A DNA stretch of 60,000 nt from Nematostella vectensis (GCF_932526225.1 NC_064037.1:14895703-14955702); one strand, 5' to 3'. Shown: positions 1 through 21,400, counted from the first letter of the stretch. The notes: generated from the letters alone by a model not told the origin. Translations and numbers: made by a program.

Positions 1-1074
1 TTATGATAATAATGATAATAATGATAATAATGATAATAATGATAACAATGATAACAATGATAATTATGATAATAATGGTAATAATGATAGCAATGATAAC
101 AATGATAATTATGATAATAATGATATTAATGATAATTATGATAATAATGACAACAACATTGACGACAACGATAATGATAATGATAATAATAATGATAACA
201 ATGATAATAATGGTAATAATGATAACAATGATAATTATGATAATAATGGTAATAATGATAGCAATGATAACAATGATAATTATGATAATAATGATAATAA
301 TGATAATAATGATAATTATGATAATAATGATAATAATTGTAATAATGATAACAATGATAATAATGATAATTATGATAATAATGATAATAATGATAATAAT
401 GATAATAATGATAATAATGATAATAATGATAACAATGATAATTATGATAATAATGGTAATAATGATAACAATGATAATTACAATAATTATGATAATAATG
501 GTAATAATGATAGCAATGATAACAATGATAATTATGATAATAATTATAATTATGATAATAATGATAATAATGATAATAATGATAATAATGATAATAATGA
601 TAATTATGATAATAATGATAATAATGATAATTATGATGATAATGATAATTATGATGATAATGATAACAATGATAATAATGATAATTATGATAATAATGAT
701 AATAATGGTAATAATGATAATTATGATAACAATGATAACAATGATAATTATGATAACAATGATAAAAATGATAATAATGATAATAATGATAACAATGATA
801 ACAATGATAATTATGATAATAATGGTAATAATGATAATTATGATAACAATGATAACAGTGATAATAATGATAACAATGATAAAAATGATAATAATGATAA
901 TAATGATAACAATGATAACAATGATAATTATGATAATAATGGTAATAATGATAATTATGATAACAATGATAATAATGATAACAATGATAACAATGATAAT
1001 TATGATAATAATGATAACAATGATAACAATGATAACAATGATAACAATGATAATTATGATAATAATGGTAATAA
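1..1074. repeat. GATAAT/AAT microsatellite block
   Basis: This is more than 1 kb of short direct repeats built from GAT, AAT and occasional AAC, GGT or AGC triplets (for example GATAATAATGATAATAAT). It starts at the window edge, so its full length is unknown. Because the units are mostly multiples of three without in-frame stops, it gives long open frames on both strands that translate to Met-Ile or Tyr-His runs; these are not genes. The array ends sharply near 1075 in unique sequence. Confidence 0.95.
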
Positions 1075-1085
1075 TTGGCCAGTGA

Positions 1086-2835
1086 CAATACTAGGGACAA
1101 TACAGTTCAGATACAAGGGAAGTATAGTGGTGGCTCTGCAATCACCCTTGGGACTGTGCTAAGTAGCTTTTTGATAAGGGTTGGCCATTTAACAGTGGTT
1201 CTCAAGTAAAGCAATAATATATAGATTTAGGCACTGCCTAAAAGCGGAGCCAGCATGAATTTTTTCAGCATACACTTAAGTAGAACCCGCCCTTCCCTCC
1301 ACTTTCATTATGCATCATTTTCCATCACCCACAAAAAGGTACCCTTTGTGAAACATATAAAGATTGCATATAAAGATGTTCTACAAGTACTGCAATTATT
1401 ATTTGAAGTGGTGTTCTCCCAATCTTCCTATGGAATACCTAGAACAAAAATGTTAGTTAAGTTTTTATCGACATTACAAATGATATCATTAATATAAAGG
1501 AAGAGCGAAGGGGTTGAGCTCTTAGAATAATAACACTTGATATACCACTGATACAATAAAATCACACTATCGCAGTGGATTTGATGTAAAATTACTCAGT
1601 ACCTGCTTGTACTGTCCCAATTCCTTTTATTTTTTAAATTACCTTACTTAATTTTCCAGGAAAGGGCTTTATAATTTAGTTTTTCTTGCATGTTCTTTAA
1701 TGCAAATATTGGAAAAAATATCTTTATCAAATATCCTCTCTTTCATGCTTTAGAATGTAACTTTAATAAGGGTGGATGAAAACCTCTCTAATATATCAAA
1801 ACAATTCTCACAACCGGTACTTTATTCTATTATAAAGTTAAGAACCACGTATAAGAACCTGGGATGATCCTATTAGCATTTTTTTTTATAATTAACTTTT
1901 ATAATTGTCATCATATCTTCATAAGCCTAAATGTCACAAAACCTGTCAGACTAACTTGGGAAAAAAACTAGGTTTTTTACTTTTAACTCTGGTTCATTTT
2001 TTAGAACAATTTTTCTATTTGTAAAAAGTTATCTTACTTTTTGATACTTTATATGTGCTTATTTTTGGTGACCTACATTAAATACCAATGCCTAATATGT
2101 ACATCCTGCCCTGAATTATGCCTCTGAGCCATAGCAGCTTGTTTTCAGTTTTTTAACACAGTCTTTTAGACATAATTAGACAAGTTAATATTCGTGGTTA
2201 GCATTCCCACGAAGGATTGTTGAACTTCTTTTTCGATAATTCTTGGTTTGTTTGCAGTCAGTTTTTGTGTTTTTTAAGTTAGAAAAACTCTAGCGGCCGC
2301 CATATTGTTTTTCGCGATCTAGAGACTTGGGCCGGGGCAGATCGCGGCATAATTTCTGGAAAATCCCCGCATCACACCAGTAGCCCTGCCCGTGGGTCAG
2401 CCCCATAATCGTCGTTCCGAGACATGACGGAAAAACCTGGAAAACTTGCAATTCCAAATAGAGAGAGAAGACACAATTTCTTCAGTGGCTATAGGCTCCT
2501 TGTATTACGGACGGATTTTTAAAACACAAATAACGTGAGGTTCAAGTGCACATAACCACATTTTGGCTTTTTAAGATATTTTTTCCTTGATCATCATTGC
2601 CCTGTGTATCAGCTCAGGGACGAAAAGCTCAAATTGTAATGTCACTTTACAAAAAGTCGCATCAATTTAAAAAAAGTCGCACTTGATATTTTGTTTGCTA
2701 TAAGTTTCTAAAAAATCAGGGAAATTCTCCGCCTTATTCGATGTGAAATGGGCTTATTTGAAGCGTCACGTCATGTTTTTCCGTCATGACTCGTTCTGAA
2801 GAGTGCTGGAGAGTTCCGGATGAGAGAGAAAACAA
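1086..2835. other. Intergenic stretch without a gene
   Basis: No coding region with recognisable protein similarity is seen. The only notable item is a 43-bp dispersed repeat at 1214-1256, described separately. The right part may hold the degraded 5' portion of the retrotransposon that follows, but I cannot identify an LTR or primer-binding site. Confidence 0.6.
1214..1256. repeat. Dispersed repeat, copy 1 (partner at 32336-32378)
   Basis: About 43 bp beginning AATAATATATAGATTTAGGC and ending AGCGGAGCCAGCAT recurs with two or three mismatches at 32336-32378 in TRAPPC11 intron 12. It contains the near-palindrome TTAGGCACTGCCTAA. A related end may lie in inverted orientation near 35085-35105. 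It is probably the end of a short interspersed or transposon-derived element. No flanking duplication was identified. Confidence 0.6.
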
Positions 2836-4560
2836 GGAGTGAAGCGCGAGCATCTAATGTCGAATATTAATGATCTAGTAGTCGAACTCAATGGCGCCAC
2901 GGTTTTTAGCAAGCTAGATCTCTCGTCTGGATGCCATCAACTTGAGCTAGCGCCAGAAAGGCGCCACATAACCACATTCATCACCCACGTAGGGCTTCAG
3001 ACGTACACGCGTCTAATGTTTGGAATAAACGCCGCATCAGAGATCTACCAGAAAGCGATGGAAGAAATACTTACGGCCTTCCAGGATGCAAGAACATCTC
3101 TGACGACATAAAAGTTTTAGGAAGGACACAAGAGGAACACGACCAAAATCTTCATTGCTTGTTCACCAGGCTTTGGCAACACGAAGTCCGCTTAAGCAAG
3201 GCAAAGTGTAGCTTTTTTAGGAGCGAATTCAAGTTCTATGGTCACATCTTCAGCTGCGGAAAAGTTGGAGTTGATCTGGAAAAGATTAAATACATCAATA
3301 AAATGTGCATGAGACACCTTGGCAGCGGTCAGACGAGCAGCAACGAGCGTTCGACAAGCTCAGGGACACTCTGACAAAGACCCGCGTGATGTCATATTTT
3401 AATCCCGCCCGCAAGACGGAGGTGATTTTCGATGCAAGTCCCATACAAAACAGAATGGCAAGGTCGTTAGCTACGCAAGTCGAGCACTTAGCGATGTCGA
3501 GTCAAGATATTCCCAGACGGAAAGAGAACTGCTAGGTGGGGTATTGACTGCAGAACATTTTCATCTCTACTTGTATGGTTCTGAGTTCATCATCGTAACA
3601 GATCGCAAGCCACTCCAAGGCATATTCAACAGTCACAAGCCAATCTGAGCTTGCAATAACCTAGAGGTTAAATCTAAGAACGGTGGTCCCCTAAAGTCAG
3701 TTATTCCTTTTCCGGGTAGCCAGTATCCATTGCTATGGCTTACGGTTTGAAACAGCGACCGTTGCCCCGATTACTGGGCGAACTTAAAGGATACACAATC
3801 TCTGAACGTATAGTTACCAGCATTATTTATTTGATAGTTTTTTTTTGTGTGCTCATTATAATGACTGCCATGTAATTCAGGTTTATCTATTGGTTTATTG
3901 ATGAATGGATGGATGGAAGTGTGGATGGGTGAATGGGCTGATTGATTGATTGATTGATTGATTCGAATGTCAACTAGTGTATACTGACCCAAGGAAAGAT
4001 GCGAAAAACCCAGCTGATTTCATGAGCCAACACCCATGTGCCCAAGCAAGCACACAGGGAAAAATCGCCGGCACTGGGGGCAGGTTCCCCCCAATATTTA
4101 AAAAAGATATAAGAAATTCACCAGTAGGGGCGTGGCTGAACCCCCCATTGTTTTCTTTATGTTTCTGTATTGCCCCCCCCCCCCCCCCCCAATAATTGGA
4201 GGCTTGCTACGACTATGCAGAATCATTGTTCAAACACGTTAAGAGACAGACTGTTGCCTTCTGGAGTAGTCATCGACGAATACAGCCGTTTCCCAGAGAG
4301 ATCGTCACACGGAAATTCTGAGAGGCATGGCGAAGAGAGACGCAGAGCAAAAGACCAAGATTAAAGCATAAGCCGACCAGAGGTAAAGCGTAAGACCAAG
4401 CGATATCAAGCCAGTAGACTGATACAATATTGATGAAGCAAGTGCAAAAGGACAAGTTGAGTTACCCGTTCAAACCAGAGCCTTGTTGTTCAAGAAAAGA
4501 AAAGGAAGAAAAGTGTGTCAGAGGCTCAAGACGTGACAATATGGTGGTCGGTGAGTGCAC
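2836..4560 (+). mobile_element. Degenerate Ty3/gypsy-type LTR retrotransposon (pol remnant)
   Basis: Broken pieces of a pol polyprotein lie in order on the + strand. 2836-3110 reads as reverse transcriptase (NGATVFSKLDL, RLMFGINAA). The aspartate pair of the RT active site follows in another frame near 3085-3100, and then a palm/thumb segment continues to about 3300. RNase H pieces cover about 3305-3650, and a further piece (KNPADFMSQHP) lies at 3978-4045. An integrase-core fragment (VVIDEYSRFPE) lies at about 4260-4305. A C-terminal segment (QKDKLSYPFKPEP) lies at 4430-4480. Frameshifts, stops and unrelated inserts (about 3660-3975 and 4050-4190) separate them, so the copy is dead. No LTR pair was recognised. 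A TATA-like TATATAAAC at 4582 could belong to a 3' LTR. Confidence 0.85.
3940..3965. repeat. (TGAT)n microsatellite
   Basis: A short run of TGAT repeats lies in the insert that interrupts the gypsy remnant. Looser ATGGATGGA and TGGATGGG repeats lie just upstream. Confidence 0.8.
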
Positions 4561-5097
4561 GTTAGCAGAAATTATGAAGAACTATATAAACAAGGAAAGC
4601 TTTCACACAGTACACAAATCATTCCAGAGCTACGGCAGTCACCATTCTAGATGTCGGGATTCGAGTCTCGGCTTATTGTGAGCTTAAGTGGACACCAAGG
4701 TGAGAGCTCTATTAGGACCTACAGCAGGACCGAGCGCTACAAAGCGATGAATGAGCGATACGCTGTTGACGGCCGCTGTTAGTGCAAGCATCTCTCAGAA
4801 AAAATTCATACTGGCTCAGAGCTGGGAAAAACTATAGCTCGCACCGATCTATCGCGAACAGTGCCGAGGTTGAAGCACCGCTGTTACTGCTCCCGAGTTT
4901 GTTTTAGGAAAAAGAACACTTATCTAGCTCTATCTCTTTGCCTTTGCCTTTGCAAATCGGGAATAAATTTTGTTTTCGCGAAAATGTGTATCACTGAATC
5001 AATGTATAATAAAACCATTATTAAATTCGGTTTTAGTCATATCCATATCACTAAAACCCCATCCAATAATTGTTTAATATCATTGTTCTACAGCGAA

Positions 5098-13696
<8,599 letters not shown>

Positions 13697-13860
13697 AACT
13701 ATCGTTTCTTTCCAGTATCTAGAGACAAATTATCACGACTTGAAAAACTCAATTATTATCCAATACCCATGTATTGACTACTGAAAAGGCAGACCCTAAA
13801 TTCGTGAGGAGGGAGTTTAATTTCACGTCCAGGGGAAAGCGTGACTGAGAATTTACTTCA

Positions 13861-14757
13861 TTAGTGTGATTTGTATTAATGATCTCTCCTCGTTATTGTG
13901 ATTTGTATAATAATCTCTCCTCGTTAGTGTGATTTGTATAAATGATCTCTCCTCGTTTGTGTGATTTGTATAAATGATCTCTCCTCGTTTGTGTGATTTG
14001 TATTAATGATCTCTCCTCGTTATTGTGATTTGTATAAATGATCTCTCCTCGTTAGTGTGATTTGTATAAATGATCTCTCCTCGTTGTGTGATTTGTATAA
14101 ATGATTTCTCCTCGTAGTGTGATTTGTATAAATGATCTCTCCTCGTTTGTGTGATTTGTATAAATGATCTCTCCTTGTTTGTGTGATTTGTATAAATGAT
14201 CTCTCCTCGTTAGTGTGATTGTATAAATGATCTCTCCTCGTTAGTGTGATTTGTATGAATAATCTTTCCTAGTTAGTGTGATTTGTATAAATAATCTCTC
14301 TTCGTTAGTGTGCTTTGTATAAATGATCCCTCCTCGTTAGTGTGATTTGTATAAATGATTTCTCCTCGTTAGTGTGCTTGGTATAAATGATCTCTCCTCG
14401 TTAGTGTGATTTGTATAAATGATTTCTCCTCGTTAGTGTGATTTCTATAAATTATCTCTTCTCGTTAGTGTGATTTGTATAAATGATCTCTCCTCGTTTG
14501 TGTGATTTGTATAAATGATCTCTCCTTGTTTGTGTGATTTGTATAAATGATCTCTCCTCGTTAGTGTGATTTGTATAAATGATCTCTCCTCGTTAGTGTG
14601 ATTTGTATGAATAATCTTTCCTAGTTAGTGTGATTTGTATAAATGATCCCTCCCCGTGTAGTGTTATTTTTATAAATGATTTCTCCTCGTTAGTGTGATT
14701 TGTATAAATTATATCTCCTTGTTAGTGTGATTTGAATAAATGATCTCTCCTTGTGTG
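13861..14757. repeat. 32-bp minisatellite, about 28 copies
   Basis: Tandem copies of a unit of about 32 bp (AGTGTGATTTGTATAAATGA then TCTCTCCTCGTT) with single-base and 1-2 bp length variation. A higher-order pattern is visible: a run of variants near 14140-14280 recurs near 14490-14640. It begins about 165 bp after the stop codon of the EGF/discoidin gene, so it may lie in its 3' UTR or just beyond. There are no unique spacers. Confidence 0.95.
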
Positions 14758-14759
14758 AT

Positions 14760-16280
14760 TTGTTTGATGATAACAAAATACCAAACTCAAGGAAACAGCA
14801 AATGAAATAGAAAGCCAGTGCCAATAACAGCTTAAGCAACCAGTTGGTTGGGGTAGTTGACAAAAACGGGTCCCTATCCCTTCCCCCCTTACCTCGTCCT
14901 CCCCCCCCCCAAAAAAAAAAAAAAAATCATATGAAGAAACCGTTGTCGTTTTAGGGTTCTGGAATTTTAGTTTCTTTTCAGCGGCTTTCTCCATTCACTA
15001 AAAAAATTGTCACAGTCACTGTTTTTCTCTTCTGAATAATAAGAAATAAAGCACCTCAAATGTATATATTTCTTGACAAATTGCCCAATCCCCTTAGTGC
15101 CGCTGTTTATGATAAGATGCGTCGTCGCCTGGCCTCAGGATGGAAAATTTAGCGAAAATGTGTACTGGTTATTTCACCAAAGGTACGACCATAAGGGCAT
15201 GATTAGAGACCGCGATCTGCGGAGAGTGGTCCACAAATCTCTCCCAATCTATAAAAATCCAGTCTCTTAGTTTGAGCCGAGGCAAAGATAGAAAGCTATC
15301 TAAGTTCCTGAATTTCTCATGTAAGTTACGAGTGATTGTTTTAATTTGTGTTCGCATTTCCAGATGGCGCCCTACATGATTGCTATCCATTTAATGTCTT
15401 ATTAATTTTTTGATATAGAGACAACATTCGAGCACTCAAAGGGATCTATTAAATTTAGCCAACTAGTTTAAACCAAGGGCAAGTTGTGAGAGATGCGAGA
15501 CTTGTAAGCTTCTTAAGGGTTTCCTAAGATATCCTGGATACTCCTAAATATCGGGAAATCGAATTTGGGATATCTAGAAAAATATTGGAGCCAAGGAACT
15601 CCCAAACCCTCGGCTATTCTCCTAGATTCTACCAAAAGTTGGGAAACACAGCGCTTGCTAAACTGGCAGGATCTGGGAAAATGTGGGAGCCAAAAAGCTT
15701 GATGTGTCACCTCTGATAATCTGGCAGTTCCTTGGATATCCTAGGAACTCCCAAATCCTCGGCTATTCTCCTAGATTATCCTAAAAGTTGCCGCGCCAAA
15801 ACCGAGTTTCTATAGTCCTTGAGTCTACCCTGGGTATAGTCGTGTATTTCCCATTCTTTCACCAAAAGAAAAGTGAAACTCAACCGGTCAAAAACACATC
15901 GTATTGGGGTTCTTCGAAGCAAATAATGGTTTATGTTATCTATTTAGTATAAAGGTTTAGCATATAGAAGAAACCTTTTTTTTTCTGTAGCTTTTTCTGA
16001 AGTACAAGCCTCAAATAGACTTGAGGCTCTTAGCCCTATTTTAACAAAAAATACGCCGATCTAAGATAGCTCACTCAAATACGTTCTCCAAATCAGGTTA
16101 TTTTATCAATGAGAATCAGAAATAGAGAAAACTTAGGGAGTGAAAATAGTGTTTGATAACAAAGACGTAATGGCGGCAATTCGTTGTTGCTACCTTTGAC
16201 TTAAACATTATCAAATGCCTTGATTAAAACACAAACATGTAAAACCGATAAGTTTTCACGAAACTAGGCAATCACCTAGA
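14760..16280. other. Intergenic stretch, no gene; local duplicated segment
   Basis: I see no supported coding sequence. A segment of about 50 bp (GAACTCCCAAACCCTCGGCT onward) at 15596-15648 recurs about 150 bp later at 15747-15795 with a few changes. A poly-C/poly-A junction sits at about 14900-14925. Confidence 0.55.
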
Positions 16281-16518
16281 TATATAAAGGCAAGGTTTAA
16301 TGCAATGTCAACAAGCATTTCGAATCATAACTCGACACCAAATACGGGAGGTCATTTATTCACACTCAGTCCACAGACTGCTCCGTGTTAGTGTGGACGA
16401 CTCTATCCTGGCGAACACGCTGCGAAAACGATTTAATTCCAGCCAATGTTGTTGCTTGAGCGATCGCAGCGAGCGAGAGCAACACTAATATCGGTCATCG
16501 TGTCGATTTGGGTTTCCT

Positions 16519-16779
16519 GTGGAACAAACCGCCGCCATCTTGGAAACGAAATCTCACGTCCCCTCCCCTCATCGTCAATTAGTAGTCTTTGAGTTGCCTT
16601 TCCAGCTTCGATTTGGACGGAATCTGTCTGTCTGTGGAAACCAAGATTTGGGCTACCTTTGGCAGTCTGCGATTCACCAGGATTTTTCGCACTTGCCTTG
16701 TGTTTCCGATAATGTTGAAAGGCAAACACAGCCACGGAGGAGACACAGAGATTCTTTAGAAATCAGTGGGCTTCAGTGA
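16519..16779 (+). other. Uncertain open frame after a CpG-rich, YY1-like promoter-type segment
   Basis: The segment at 16370-16560 is relatively GC-rich and contains GCCGCCATCTTGG, the reverse of an AAGATGGCGGC (YY1-type) element. An 87-codon frame follows. One stretch (VVFELPFQLRFGRNLSVCGN) loosely resembles the start of a CBM20 starch-binding domain, but the expected tryptophan pattern is imperfect and no downstream exon was found. A minus-strand frame covers part of the same bases. It could be a lost first exon, a retro-copy fragment, or nothing. Confidence 0.15.
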
Positions 16780-17224
16780 ATACTGCAGTGTACTTACATG
16801 AAGAAGCTATTGTTAAGGATAACCAGGAGATCATAAATTCTGTATAGTTCACTATATGTTAATACATGAGCAGTAATCTTTTCAGTAGCTATTATCATGG
16901 CCACCATTTAGACCAAAATAGCTTACTGGGTATGTACAGGCATGCAGCTCGGGGTGGGCACACGGGTTGTGCCCCTCCCACTCAACCACCAAAAAGTAGT
17001 CTTTTTTTAAATATACTTACTTTCCATAATATCTATACAGCACATCCCCTCCACAGCTAATTAGATTGCTTGTTATGGTTATCAGACTTTACCTTTCCTT
17101 TTCTAGACATACAATGCCTTCAATTAATAAAAAATATAGAAAATAAATAAATACTACAAGCTATACTACAAGATAAAGACTACAAGCAATTTGTTTTTGT
17201 TCTATTTCTCTTATACAATTTTTT

Positions 17225-19800
17225 GGTTTGGGTCGGGTATTCGTACCAAGACGTAGGGGCCTAAAGTGGTTAAGGTGAAAAAGAAAAAATAATAATAATA
17301 TGGTGTGGTGTGGAGATGGCTAATGGCTGTGTTGGTGGGGAAAAAAATGGTATGGTGTATAGGTGAGAGTGGTGGTGAGGGGGATGTGGAGTAGATAAGG
17401 CTTATAATTTAGCGTGATGGGTCTATGTGTTTTAAAATGGTGGTGGTGCGGAGGGCGATTTAAAATTTGTGAGGTTATGGTGTAAATGTGGGTGATAATG
17501 TATCGTTATGATGTTAGGTGATCGTAAGGTGTTGGACTTTTTGGTTTGGATCGGGTATTCGTACCAAGACGTAGGGGCCTAAAGTGGTGTGGTAGTGAGG
17601 TAGGTGTGATCATGTGGTATGGTAATGTTGGAGGGTGATGGTGAAGGATGGATAGTAAGGCAATGCAGAGTGGAGATGGTAGTAATGTAATTACGGTGAA
17701 GAGGTGGATAGGTTATACTAGAAGTTGGTGGAGGGTGGTGAAACGATAAAGTGGGACTATAGAATAGGTTGTGGTAGTGTGTGGTGGGTAGGTGGAAAAG
17801 AAAAAAATAATAATAATATGGTGTGGTGTGGAGATGGCTAATGGCTGTGTTGGTGGGGAAAAAATTGGTACGGTGTATAGGTGAGAGTGGTGGTGAGGGG
17901 GATGTGGAGTAGATAAGGCTTGTAATTAAGCGTGATGGGTCTATGTGTTTTAAAATGGTGGTGGTGCGGAGGACGATTAAAATTTGTGAGGTTATGGTGT
18001 AAATGTGGGTGGTAATGTATCGTTATGATGTTAGGTGATCGTAAGGTGTTGGTTTGTGGGTAGGTAGGGTGGGTCATAGGGTGTGGTCGCTTGTAGTTGG
18101 GTTTTGTGCTGTGGGGTAAATGTTTGTATGGTGGGGGAGGGGGCTGTATGTAGGTGGTTGTTTGTAAAAAAAAAAAAGAGGTGGGTTGTGGGTTGGTTGG
18201 TATAGTCATAGGATGCTATGGTGTGTATGTGGTAGGCTATGTGTGGAGGGGTAGATGTGTGTGTGGTGGGAGGGGGGTTGGACTGTATGTAGGATGTGGT
18301 GTTGGAGGGGGCGCTCGTTGTAGGGCTAGTGGCTGCTGTAGGGTGTGGTTGGTTTGGTGTGTTGCAGGGTGAGTAGTGTTGTGGCCATGGGGGGGGGGAA
18401 AGGGGTGTGTGGTTTTTGTGTTGGCAGGGGTCTGGCTTGTATAGGGTGTGTTAGGTGTGTATATGTTAGGTGAGAGTGTAGGAAAGTGTGAGGGGGGAGG
18501 AAGTGTATGTGTAGGTGTGTGGGGCTTAGGTGGGTGTTGGTGTTGTGCTGGGGTTTGGAATAATCGTGGTGGGTTGTATGATGGCGTGGTATGGGTGAAG
18601 TGGGTATGGGGCTGTTTGTGGGGTGAGGGATGAGGGGGTGCTTGTTGTGGGGTAGGTGGGTGGTTGGGTGCGGGTGATGCGAGTAGGGGGGTACTTGGGT
18701 GGTTAGCTAGTTATGAGGGGGGAGAGAGAAAGGGGGTTGTGACATGTATAGAGCTGGGTGGTAGTAGTGGGTAGGTATGTTCTGTGGTGAGGATAGAGTA
18801 AGATCTGATTTGTGAGAGGGATGTGGGTATGTATGTGTTTGTACTATGTGTAGGAGGGAAGGTGGTTGTGGGTGGGGTGGTTGTGTGTTTTTTGGGCGTG
18901 TGGTGTTGGGGGGTGGGATAGTGTGGGGGTCTGTATGCCTAGGGGTGGTGGTAGTGGCATGTTGGGGTTTAGTTGGGGTGTGTAGGTGGGGTAAGGGGTG
19001 TGGGGTACAGGGGAGGAGTGTGCTAGTGGTGTGAGGTGGGTATGGGAGGGTGTGGGTAGTGGGGCGCGTTTAGTGGTAGGTGTGGGGAGGAGGTCTGGGC
19101 CGTGAGGTGTGGTGGGTGTGGGTGCGGTGGGGGTGTGGGTAGTGGAGGGTTTGGGGGGTGGGGTGTGTTAGTGTGGGAGTAGGTGGGGAGTGTGGCGGTG
19201 TGGAGGGGGGGGGGGGGGTCGGGGCGTAGAGGTGTGGGAGGGGGTACGTCTTGGGATCACAGATTGTGATACAGCACTTTCCCCGTATGGTACATAACTT
19301 TTTGGTTTGAATCGGGTATTCGTACCAAGACGTAGGGGCCTAAAGTGGTGTGGTAGTGAGGTGGGTGTAATCGTATGGTATGGTGATGTTGGAGGGTGAT
19401 GGTGAGGGATGGCTAGTAAGGTAATGTGGAGTGGAGATGGTGTTAATGTAATTACGGTGAAGAGGTCGATAGGTTAGACTAGTAGGTGGTGGAGGGTGGT
19501 GAAAAGATAAAGTGGGACTATAGAATAGGTTGTGGTAGTGTGTGGTGGGTAGGTGAAAAAGAAAAAAATAATAATAATATGGTGTGGTGTGGAGATGGCT
19601 AATGGCTGTGTTGGTGGGGAAAAAATTGGTATGGTGTATAGGTGAGAGTGGTGGTGAGGGGGATGTGGAGTAGATAAGGTTTATAATTTAGCGTGATGGG
19701 TCTGTGTGTGTTAAAATGGTAGTGGTGCGGAGGTCGATTTCGAATGTGTAAGGTTATGGTTTAAATGTGGGTGATAATATATCGTTATGAGAGAGTGAGT
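17225..19800. repeat. G/T-rich, C-poor satellite-like block
   Basis: About 2.6 kb has an extreme strand bias: the + strand is mostly G, T and A with few C. A segment starting near GGTATTCGTACCAAGACGTA occurs at about 17238, 17553 and 19316. A longer unit of about 240 bp (starting AATAATATGGTGTGGTGTGG) occurs at about 17292, 17810 and 19575 with few differences. The middle (18060-19240) is irregular GTGGG/GGTGTG sequence with G runs. Open frames on either strand translate to low complexity and are not genes. Confidence 0.85.
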
Positions 19801-19984
19801 GAGTGTGGTATTGTAGTATATAGGAAGGCGGTGATAGAAGATGAAGATGGTGATAGGTTGAGATAAGTAGGTGGAAAGGTGGTTGTTTAGCGAATGGTGA
19901 AACTTAGTTTATGTTTGTGAAGTTGCAGTGTGAAGGAAGGGGAAGGGGTGATAGGGTTATCAGGTCAGGGGGGTAAAGAGTATT

Positions 19985-20125
19985 TTCGTGACCCGTGATT
20001 GACCCCAAACTAAACCCGCGATTCGTGAAAAGCCCAAAAGTAAACCCGCGATCCGCGATTGAGCACTACACCGCGATCCGTGATTGGGGTATTTTTACTT
20101 TCGTGACTCGTGATTTCGCATGGCC
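19985..20125. repeat. Cluster of GCGATCCGTGATTG-like short repeats
   Basis: Variants of CGTGATTGA / CGCGATCCGTGATTG recur about six times at spacings of 10-35 bp. The origin is unclear; it could be the end of a transposon. No gene is seen here. Confidence 0.5.
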
Positions 20126-20129
20126 AAAC

Positions 20130-21240
20130 CAGCGAAACGCGACCGCCGACGCCGACAACAATCAAAACACGAATACATGTAAGAGATTTCCGAATAAACA
20201 TGACCTTTGTTTAGATTGTGGGCCTCTTGCTGTTTTAGTTTAATATCCAATGTATCATGTGTCTAAGTTTGTGTGACACTACTCCACCTATACTTGACAG
20301 CGCTATTGTTTTATCTTAAGTATGATTGGTTAAGTAACACAAATCCAGGTCAGTTTTGACGGACTCGTAAAACGCTAACGATAGTACAGTCATTTTTCGA
20401 AGCTTGCATTGTTGCATAAACGTGGCGTGTATATAAAGATCTCGACTTATACCTTGCATCGTGGATGGAGAGCCCTGACCCTGGCGTCGAAATTATTTTG
20501 ACGTTCTACTTAACTCAGCAAGAGAAAACAGAGACAAAATCCGCTGTAGTACACAAGGAAAAATTAAAACGAGGATAAAACATAAAACAAACAGGGAGAC
20601 CATGAAACAAAGGGTTAATGATCGGCCAAGACAGTGGCTGCAAAGAAAAGGGGGTCTTGCATAAATCTGGCTTATGGAAAATGTGCAAACCGCCCCACAC
20701 AAATCTAAAAGAATATAGATTTAACCCTTGCAATTGAATGACCAACCAATCTATGAGCTCGAGCACTTCACCTCTTCACGACAACTTCTAATAGTATTTA
20801 TATCGCAGTGGCTATATGCCCGACATTCAGGACAGGTCTTGGATGGACTAAATGCCATCCAAGTTCAAAGTAAACACTGTTCAGGGTTTTTCGCCCTGTT
20901 AGTCATCAGCTCCCGATGAGGGAGGAGGCCTCCCTAAAAGAAGCAAGATGTGTGATTTTTGTATCTTTCAGGGAATAAAATTTTACCACTTTATATTTTT
21001 ATATTTTTATACTTGATATATTTTTAACCCCATTCAGACTGGGCTTTTTTGAGCTGTCCGTGACTGACTGACTTACAGCAAGATAGCATAAGATATATTA
21101 TGCTCTCTTGCTTACAGACAATGATCACCAGCATGCAACGAATCGTCACAACCTATTTTGGGTGTGGTCGAATCAATTTTGACGTCACAATGACGTCATA
21201 AATACGATGTCTAGCTATTCTTTCAAATATTGCCTAAATT
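20130..21240. other. Intergenic stretch without a recognised gene
   Basis: No coding sequence is supported. A TATA-like TATATAAAG at 20430 has no recognisable downstream frame. A hairpin at 21077-21112 is listed separately. Confidence 0.5.
21077..21112. other. Short hairpin, 15-bp arms, 6-base loop
   Basis: AGCAAGATAGCATAA (21077-21091) pairs with TTATGCTCTCTTGCT (21098-21112) with one mismatch around the loop GATATA. It lies between two CTTACAG strings. It may be a transposon relic or a structured RNA; there is no evidence for transcription. Confidence 0.5.
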
Positions 21241-21250
21241 ACCAGGTATC

Positions 21251-21400
21251 GTAGCCTCCTCCGCAGGCATCGCTTTGCCAAGAAAACAGCAGAAAAGAAA
21301 CACAGGCGCTCGGGATTCATGTGGTGATGCTTTTGTCGACCACAGGAATCCCGAGTCTCGGTTTCTAACGTTCAGAGACGCCTGCGGCGGAGGAGGCTAC
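21251..21400. mobile_element. Small hairpin MITE, TIR GTAGCCTCCTCCGCAGGC
   Basis: The 150-bp element begins GTAGCCTCCTCCGCAGGC and ends GCCTGCGGCGGAGGAGGCTAC. It has a second nested inverted pair (CTCGGGATTC and GAATCCCGAG). A diverged relative with the same ends lies at 53957-54116. It is non-autonomous and has no coding capacity. Confidence 0.8.

Noticed and set aside
3-1100. Long open frames of 360 and 324 codons on opposite strands
   Set aside because: They arise from a microsatellite with triplet periodicity and translate to Met-Ile or Tyr-His runs. The same bases are open on both strands.
17838-18209. Minus-strand 123-codon proline/threonine-rich frame
   Set aside because: Low-complexity translation of the G/T-rich repeat block, which recurs at other positions without conserving the frame.
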